Assembly (NCBI GenBank): GCA_016934645.1
Contig: JAFGSL010000356.1
Span: 1 to 10,955, forward strand
Direction of reading: 5' to 3'
From: Anaerolineae bacterium
Lineage (GTDB): Bacteria; Chloroflexota; Anaerolineae; B4-G1; SLSP01
Length of the DNA stretch: 10,955 bases
In this document: in pieces, positions 7,175 through 10,955 of the stretch
Position numbering within the stretch: position 1 is the stretch's first letter
Layout: the number at the start of each line of letters is the position of its first letter
Notes under the pieces: generated by a model
Told to the model about the DNA's origin: nothing
Databases searched by the model: none
What the model saw: only the letters and a program-made list of their open reading frames with translations
Program-made: the position numbers and the translations under genes

Positions 7175-8464
7175 TTATAGCTGCGCCCACCCCGCCGGTT
7201 CGCGGGGACAATCGGCAGCGCAGATCGCCAGGCCTGGACAGTGGTCACAGTGGGTCGGCGCTTCGACACGCTCACGATACCGGCGGAAGACTTCGTGCTC
7301 CCAGATGGCGTTCCACGGCATCGCCAGCAGATTCCCGGCGCTTTGGTAAGGGCCGCGCGGCGGGATGACATTGCCATCCGGTTCGACGCGCACCGCCACA
7401 TCACCTGAGCAACGCGGCCCACACTGCACTTGTTCGGCCAGCGAGTGTGCGGGGTCGCGTTCGACGGGCGGATCCCAGATGAAACGCGCCTGCGCCTCAT
7501 TCGCGACTTCCTCGACCATCGTGGCGACCTGGGGCATGGCGTCGGCAGTAAAAATCCCGTCCTGTTCGGCCAGCGCCTCGTCGGTGGTCACGTAGGCGAC
7601 GAAGGCGATGTTGTCCGCGCCTTGCGCGATGAGCGTGAAGACGGTGGTATTGAGCGCGAAAAGCGTCGATTGGACGAGCGGCACTTCCGCGACGGCGCAC
7701 AGTTGGTTCTCTTCGAGCCAGGCCAACAGCGCGGTCGCGGCGGCGTGATCGCCCGCGCCGCACAGCGCATCGTGGACGGCGGGATCGTCGGCGGCATAAA
7801 TGAAGGTGATGTGGTCCACACCCGCCTGGGCCAGCGAGGTCAGGAGTTCGAGGTCCCACAGGTCACTGGCGCGCCCGCGCACCCCGGCAATCATCCCCAG
7901 GTCTTCGGCGCGCTCGACGGCGCGGACCAGGTGTGCGGCATCAGGAGCTTGAGGTGCAAGCAGGGTCACGTGCGGGATGCCCGCGTCCCACAACTTTTCG
8001 AGGATCGGCGCCAGCTTCTCCGGTTCGGCCAGCGGCAGGGAGGCTTGTAGTGGCGCGATCAGTTGCGCGTCGTAGGGAGAGAGCGCGGCATCATCGAGAT
8101 TGAAGACCGGGTACGTGTCCCCCGGTGTGATAATCTGGTCAATGAGCGCCTCAACCTTGGCGATATCCGCCCGCATCACATCCTCACTTGCGCCCTTGAA
8201 ATTGGCTACAAGGTCCTGCAGAACCGTGTCCGCGCTCTTGCCATCGAGCAAGTCTTTAGCGATGAGGACGCCGGTTGGCGAGAGTCGGGCAGCAGCAGCG
8301 GCGTTGGCGATCAACATCCCCGAACCGTCGCGTTCCACCCGCAGATGAAAACGCGTATAGGTTCCCTCGGCCTCCTGCATTGCATGATAAATACCCGGCG
8401 CCACCGCCAGCGGTGGCGTCGCGCGCTTGACGCTAAACAGATTTTTGAGCCATTCCATTGCCAT
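7175..8464 (-). CDS. PqqD/RRE-like domain fused to a degenerate radical SAM barrel and partial SPASM domain
   Basis: This is a 429-residue protein counted from the ATG at 8464, which has GAGGAGGT 5 bases upstream; an ATG two codons later is a possible alternative. Residues ~36-112 match the PqqD/RRE pattern (L-SPTG---A--LLDGKSADTVL-DL). The barrel (~120-340) keeps radical SAM landmarks: IPHVTLLAP at the GGEP position, and GVDHITFIYAADDPAVHDALCG, the usual SlDg...HD--tG strand. However, the first cysteine is C235, so the CX3CX2C cluster motif is absent and SAM cleavage is unlikely. The SPASM-like C-terminus has C348, C352 and a CX2CX5CX3C set (C406, C409, C415, C419). The G-x4-C position is Pro369 and the final Cys is missing. 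Plausible role: a peptide-binding or scaffold partner for the active radical SAM enzyme encoded upstream. Confidence 0.8.
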   Translation of the reverse strand: MAMEWLKNLFSVKRATPPLAVAPGIYHAMQEAEGTYTRFHLRVERDGSGMLIANAAAAARLSPTGVLIAKDLLDGKSADTVLQDLVANFKGASEDVMRADIAKVEALIDQIITPGDTYPVFNLDDAALSPYDAQLIAPLQASLPLAEPEKLAPILEKLWDAGIPHVTLLAPQAPDAAHLVRAVERAEDLGMIAGVRGRASDLWDLELLTSLAQAGVDHITFIYAADDPAVHDALCGAGDHAAATALLAWLEENQLCAVAEVPLVQSTLFALNTTVFTLIAQGADNIAFVAYVTTDEALAEQDGIFTADAMPQVATMVEEVANEAQARFIWDPPVERDPAHSLAEQVQCGPRCSGDVAVRVEPDGNVIPPRGPYQSAGNLLAMPWNAIWEHEVFRRYRERVEAPTHCDHCPGLAICAADCPREPAGWAQL

Positions 8465-8476
8465 AGTGACCTCCTC

Positions 8477-8511
8477 GATTTTCGATTGCGGATTGCCGAT
8501 TTTTGATTTGA
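8477..8511 (+). repeat. Five phased GATTNNN heptads
   Basis: On the plus strand the spacer consists of GATTTTC, GATTGCG, GATTGCC, GATTTTT, GATTTGA in unbroken 7-base register. It fills the gap between the MetH-activation-like gene and the Shine-Dalgarno of the PqqD/SPASM gene. It resembles short tandemly repeated heptanucleotide (STRR-like) sequences. Confidence 0.65.
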
Positions 8512-8513
8512 CT

Positions 8514-9215
8514 TTATCCCTGGCGATATTTACGATCGTAAAGGGTGTCGTCGTAAGGCGCATGGCGGCCAGGACAATTTTCGCGCGGACAGAGTTGGCA
8601 ACTGGCGAAATCCTCGCGCCAATCTTGGCGCCCCGTCGCAAACCACAGCCCCGACAAACTCTTATTCGGCGTCATCACAAAGCTGTCTGAGAGTTGCACG
8701 CCAATCGCCCCTGCGACATCGCCGAGGATGTTGAAGAGTGGCTGCTGCTGCGGCATCGGCCAATCGTCGAGCGACCCCGGCGACATCAACGCCATTTTGT
8801 CCAATCCATACGCCTCCGTCATGTGATCAAAGAGCGCTTGAATCGCTTCCCGCACGGCGACTTCTTTGATGCCGTCGGCCCAATATTTATAGAGCATATC
8901 GTCCTGCGTGTGCGCCCACGCATCAAGTTCCACACCGCACGTCGCGACGTAGGGGAAGACGCGATGGACGGGTTCCAGGTTCACGCTCAACACCCGACTG
9001 TCCAGCCGCACGCCATCCACCACGACGTAGTCATCCCCTCTGTCGTCGATGAAGGCAACCTTGTACAACGCCTTCAGCCTGGCGACAGCCTCGGCTTCAT
9101 CCACCAAACGCTGGAGATTGGCCAGGTAAGCGCTGCTGTCTCTGACACGTAACCGCTTCGCGAGCGCCGCCCGATCCGGTTGGAAGGGGATGGCATCAAT
9201 GATGGTAAGGCTCAT
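8514..9215 (-). CDS. Stand-alone MetH activation-domain-like protein
   Basis: This is a 233-residue protein counted from the ATG at 9215. An AAAGGGT precedes it, whereas the upstream GTG at 9239 has no Shine-Dalgarno. Residues ~75-192 resemble the reactivation (SAM-binding) domain of cobalamin-dependent methionine synthase. The best landmark is SPGSLDDWP (145-153), followed by Q-PLFNILGD (158-166), then IGVQLSDSFVMTPNKSLSGLWFA (171-193), matching the family's 'IG--L--S--M-P--S-SG--FA' stretch. After it comes a Cys cluster, C206-x2-C209-x4-C214, that methionine synthase lacks and that could bind metal. No catalytic MetH domains are nearby. Free-standing homologues occur beside corrinoid enzymes. 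Here the neighbours are a kinase and radical SAM-like proteins, so the partner could be a B12- or SAM-dependent enzyme outside the window. Role uncertain. Confidence 0.8.
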   Translation of the reverse strand: MSLTIIDAIPFQPDRAALAKRLRVRDSSAYLANLQRLVDEAEAVARLKALYKVAFIDDRGDDYVVVDGVRLDSRVLSVNLEPVHRVFPYVATCGVELDAWAHTQDDMLYKYWADGIKEVAVREAIQALFDHMTEAYGLDKMALMSPGSLDDWPMPQQQPLFNILGDVAGAIGVQLSDSFVMTPNKSLSGLWFATGRQDWREDFASCQLCPRENCPGRHAPYDDTLYDRKYRQG

Positions 9216-9251
9216 TATCGATCTACCCTTTGAAACCACTGATAGTGCGCA

Positions 9252-10514
9252 TCAGAAGCTCCCAAACTCTTGAATCGCACCGAGGAGCACCAGGAGCAGC
9301 ACCAGCCCTAAAGTTAGTAGGCATAGCGCCAACCCAGCCCAGGCCAGTCCGCGCTGTTGTTTCGAGCGAATACCCAGAATACTCAGGACAATACCGGTCA
9401 ACGGGAAAGGCAAGTTGCAGATAGGGATAACAAAAGTCGTTACCAGGCCGATAACCCCCAGGATAAGTGCGACAATCGAGGCAATGCCCTTTCCGCGCCG
9501 GGCTTTGGGCTGTGGCGGCAAATATTGCGGCATCTGGTGTTGAACTTGCTGCGGCGCTGGCTGTCGCATCTGCTGAGCGGGCGGCGCCGTCGGCGGTTTG
9601 GTTATGGGCACCGCCTGCGCCCGCGCAGGCGGCGGCGTTCTCTGCGACCGGGGTTGCGGCGGGGGCGGACCGGTGGGGGTGCGCTGCGTAGAATAGTGCA
9701 GCGCGTTTGCCATCTCCCGCGCGTTCTGGAAACGGTCGATGGGCCGCAGCTCGAGCGCGCGCATCAACGCCGCTTCGATGGCGGGGGCAATGCTGGGATT
9801 CAACGCGCGTAGCGGGATCAAAGCCGCCGGGTTGACGATGCGCTTGGTCGCCGTGGGCGGGGCCTGTCCGACCAGCGCGTGGTAGAGCGTCGCCCCCAGG
9901 CCGTAGATGTCGCTGCGGACGTCGGTGGAGCCGGATTCCGCCTCGTACTGTTCCGGCGGCGCGTATTCCGGCGTCCCCATGCCGCGCACCACCGTCATCG
10001 TGCGGGGATCGCGCGGATCCCACAGCTTCACCAGGCCGAAGTCCACCAATACCGCCTGTTCGTCGGGGCGGATGATGATGTTGGTGGGCTTGATGTCGCG
10101 GTGGAGCACGTTCTGCCCGTGGCAGTAGGCCAGCGCATCGAGTAATTGGTGCGCCCAGCGCAGTACCAGCGGCGCCGCCAACGCGCCCTCGCGCCCGATA
10201 CGGTCAGCCAAGCTTTCGCCTTCGACCATCTCCATGACCAGGTAAGCATTCCCACCCTCTTCGAAGGAGTCGATGACGCGCACCAGGTTGTTGTGGTTGA
10301 GCCGCGCCAGCGTCATCGCCTCGCGCTTGAACTGCGTGCGCAGTTGCTCCAGAGTTTCCGGATCGAGATCGGCCTGCGGCGTCAGCTCCTTGATGGCGAC
10401 AGGGATTTCCAGGCTGAGGTGCCAGGCGGCGTAGACCGCGCCCATGCCGCCCCGGCCGAGCAAATGCGTAATGCGATAGCGATTTTGTTGGAGGATGGTT
10501 CCTTCTCTTAGCAT
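9252..10514 (-). CDS. Membrane-anchored eukaryote-like Ser/Thr protein kinase
   Basis: This is a 420-residue protein counted from the ATG at 10514, preceded by AAGAGGTG; a GTG two codons earlier is less likely. The kinase domain (~13-272) is complete: glycine loop GRGGMGAVY (20-28), K42 in AIKE, alpha-C E65, catalytic HRDIKPTN (138-145), DFG (158-160), GTPEYAPPE (180-188) and DIYGLG (202-207). It should be active and phosphorylate Ser/Thr in the cytoplasm. A Pro/Gln-rich linker (~278-340) leads to two or three transmembrane segments (~343-382 and 390-414) with the look of a DUF4190-type tail (SILGIRSKQQRGLAWAGLAL). There are no extracellular PASTA or sensor domains. It lies 21 bp after the radical SAM gene and 36 bp before the MetH-like gene, so they are probably co-transcribed. 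Its target is unknown. Confidence 0.95.
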   Translation of the reverse strand: MLREGTILQQNRYRITHLLGRGGMGAVYAAWHLSLEIPVAIKELTPQADLDPETLEQLRTQFKREAMTLARLNHNNLVRVIDSFEEGGNAYLVMEMVEGESLADRIGREGALAAPLVLRWAHQLLDALAYCHGQNVLHRDIKPTNIIIRPDEQAVLVDFGLVKLWDPRDPRTMTVVRGMGTPEYAPPEQYEAESGSTDVRSDIYGLGATLYHALVGQAPPTATKRIVNPAALIPLRALNPSIAPAIEAALMRALELRPIDRFQNAREMANALHYSTQRTPTGPPPPQPRSQRTPPPARAQAVPITKPPTAPPAQQMRQPAPQQVQHQMPQYLPPQPKARRGKGIASIVALILGVIGLVTTFVIPICNLPFPLTGIVLSILGIRSKQQRGLAWAGLALCLLTLGLVLLLVLLGAIQEFGSF

Positions 10515-10535
10515 AGTCACCTCTTGTGCTGTTTC

Positions 10536-10955
10536 CTACCGTGGATGCCCGCTGGCGCGCGTGACGGCGCGCGTAGCCCCGACCGGCGGCATAAAGCCCG
10601 TGGCCCTCCCCCCCAATGGGGGGGAGATAGCTTCCCCCCCTTCGGGGGGGACTGAGGGGGGGCGCACTCGCGCACGGGCACAGCCGTGTTCGGCGGCGCG
10701 AAGTCCGGCGCGCGCTTCGCGTTCCAGACGGCAGCCGCCACCGCACATCTCCAGATCGGGACAGTCCCAACACGCCTCAGGCAAACCCGCCGCGAGCGGA
10801 TCCGTTTCACGCTCGCGGAAACTCAAAAACAGCGGGCTGTTCCAGATGGCGTCCCAGGGATCGTCGAGCAGGTTGCCGCCCGCCACGTAATACGATTGGC
10901 ACGGCAGAACGTCGCCGTTGGGTTCGACGCAGATGGAGTACTCGGCGGCGTTGCA
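10536..10955 (-). CDS. Radical SAM/SPASM protein, C-terminal fragment cut by window edge
   Basis: The reading frame is open from the right edge to TAG at 10536-10538, giving 139 residues. It carries a complete SPASM auxiliary-cluster pattern: C1, then EPNGDVLPC (G14-x4-C19), GGNLLDDPWDAIW, then C62-x2-C65-x5-C71-x3-C75, and C92 after 16 more residues. SPASM domains hold two auxiliary 4Fe-4S clusters in enzymes that modify ribosomal peptides or proteins. The catalytic CX3CX2C barrel must lie to the right of the window and is assumed, not seen. This SPASM region resembles that of the degenerate protein two genes downstream, which suggests the two are paralogues. After C92 the protein continues for ~47 residues, about 19 of them encoded by a G/C-run repeat, which is unlikely to be native domain sequence. 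Confidence 0.85.
   Translation of the reverse strand, partial: CNAAEYSICVEPNGDVLPCQSYYVAGGNLLDDPWDAIWNSPLFLSFRERETDPLAAGLPEACWDCPDLEMCGGGCRLEREARAGLRAAEHGCARARVRPPSVPPEGGEAISPPLGGRATGFMPPVGATRAVTRASGHPR
10605..10662. repeat. G/C-run double-hairpin repeat
   Basis: Two successive perfect hairpins, C7-AAT-G7 (10608-10624) and C7-TTC-G7 (10634-10650), are separated by AGATAGCTT, and a further G7 run ends at 10662. It lies inside the 3' end of the radical SAM/SPASM frame. The architecture is that of dispersed palindromic elements found in multiple copies in many genomes. Confidence 0.75.

Noticed and set aside
8477..8511. Heptad repeats as a CRISPR array
   Set aside because: The units are 7 bases with no spacers, far below CRISPR repeat and spacer sizes, and no cas genes are present.
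8465..8641. N-terminal extension of the PqqD/SPASM protein by 59 residues
   Set aside because: The extension overlaps the MetH-like gene and is partly encoded by the heptad repeat. GAGGAGGT precedes the ATG at 8464.

Overview
The window is a compact bacterial gene block of about 11 kb in which every convincing gene lies on the minus strand. Transcription runs from the right edge towards the left. Base composition is moderately high GC, and most starts carry good Shine-Dalgarno sequences. Three features suggest a Chloroflexota-like bacterium, for example an Anaerolineae-type lineage: the eukaryote-like Ser/Thr kinase with a Pro-rich linker and membrane tail, the DUF2207-type proteins, and the many small palindromic or heptad repeats in the gene spacers. 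No marker gene fixes the phylum, so this is an inference.

In transcription order the genes are: (1) the 3' end of a radical SAM protein with a complete SPASM cysteine pattern, cut by the window edge, whose last ~40 codons are read through a G/C-run repeat; (2) a membrane-anchored Ser/Thr kinase; (3) a free-standing protein resembling the B12-dependent methionine synthase (MetH) activation domain, with a C-terminal Cys cluster; (4) a 429-residue protein with a PqqD/RRE-like N-terminus, a radical-SAM-like barrel that lacks the CX3CX2C motif, and a partial SPASM domain; (5, 6) two tandem paralogous secreted or membrane DUF2207-like proteins, both ending in the same Cys-Ala tail; (7) a class I methyltransferase; (8) a CvpA-like membrane protein; (9) a DEDDh exonuclease; (10) a 444-residue unknown protein with a possible nucleotidyltransferase motif. 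Spacers range from 3 to 74 bp, so a single operon or two adjacent ones is plausible.

The left 154 bp hold two rho-independent terminators oriented for the plus strand. They close a plus-strand unit that converges on the minus block, and a tiny ORF with an unusually perfect Shine-Dalgarno lies just before them.

The most interesting reading is that genes 1 to 6 form an undescribed system. A radical SAM/SPASM enzyme, a catalytically dead RRE-bearing radical SAM paralogue and a MetH-activation-like protein sit beside two membrane proteins. The Cys-Ala tails of those proteins are identical at the amino-acid level although 9 of the 17 codons differ synonymously. The tails could be the modified substrate, but that link is inference. 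The other five genes look like housekeeping or uncharacterised neighbours.
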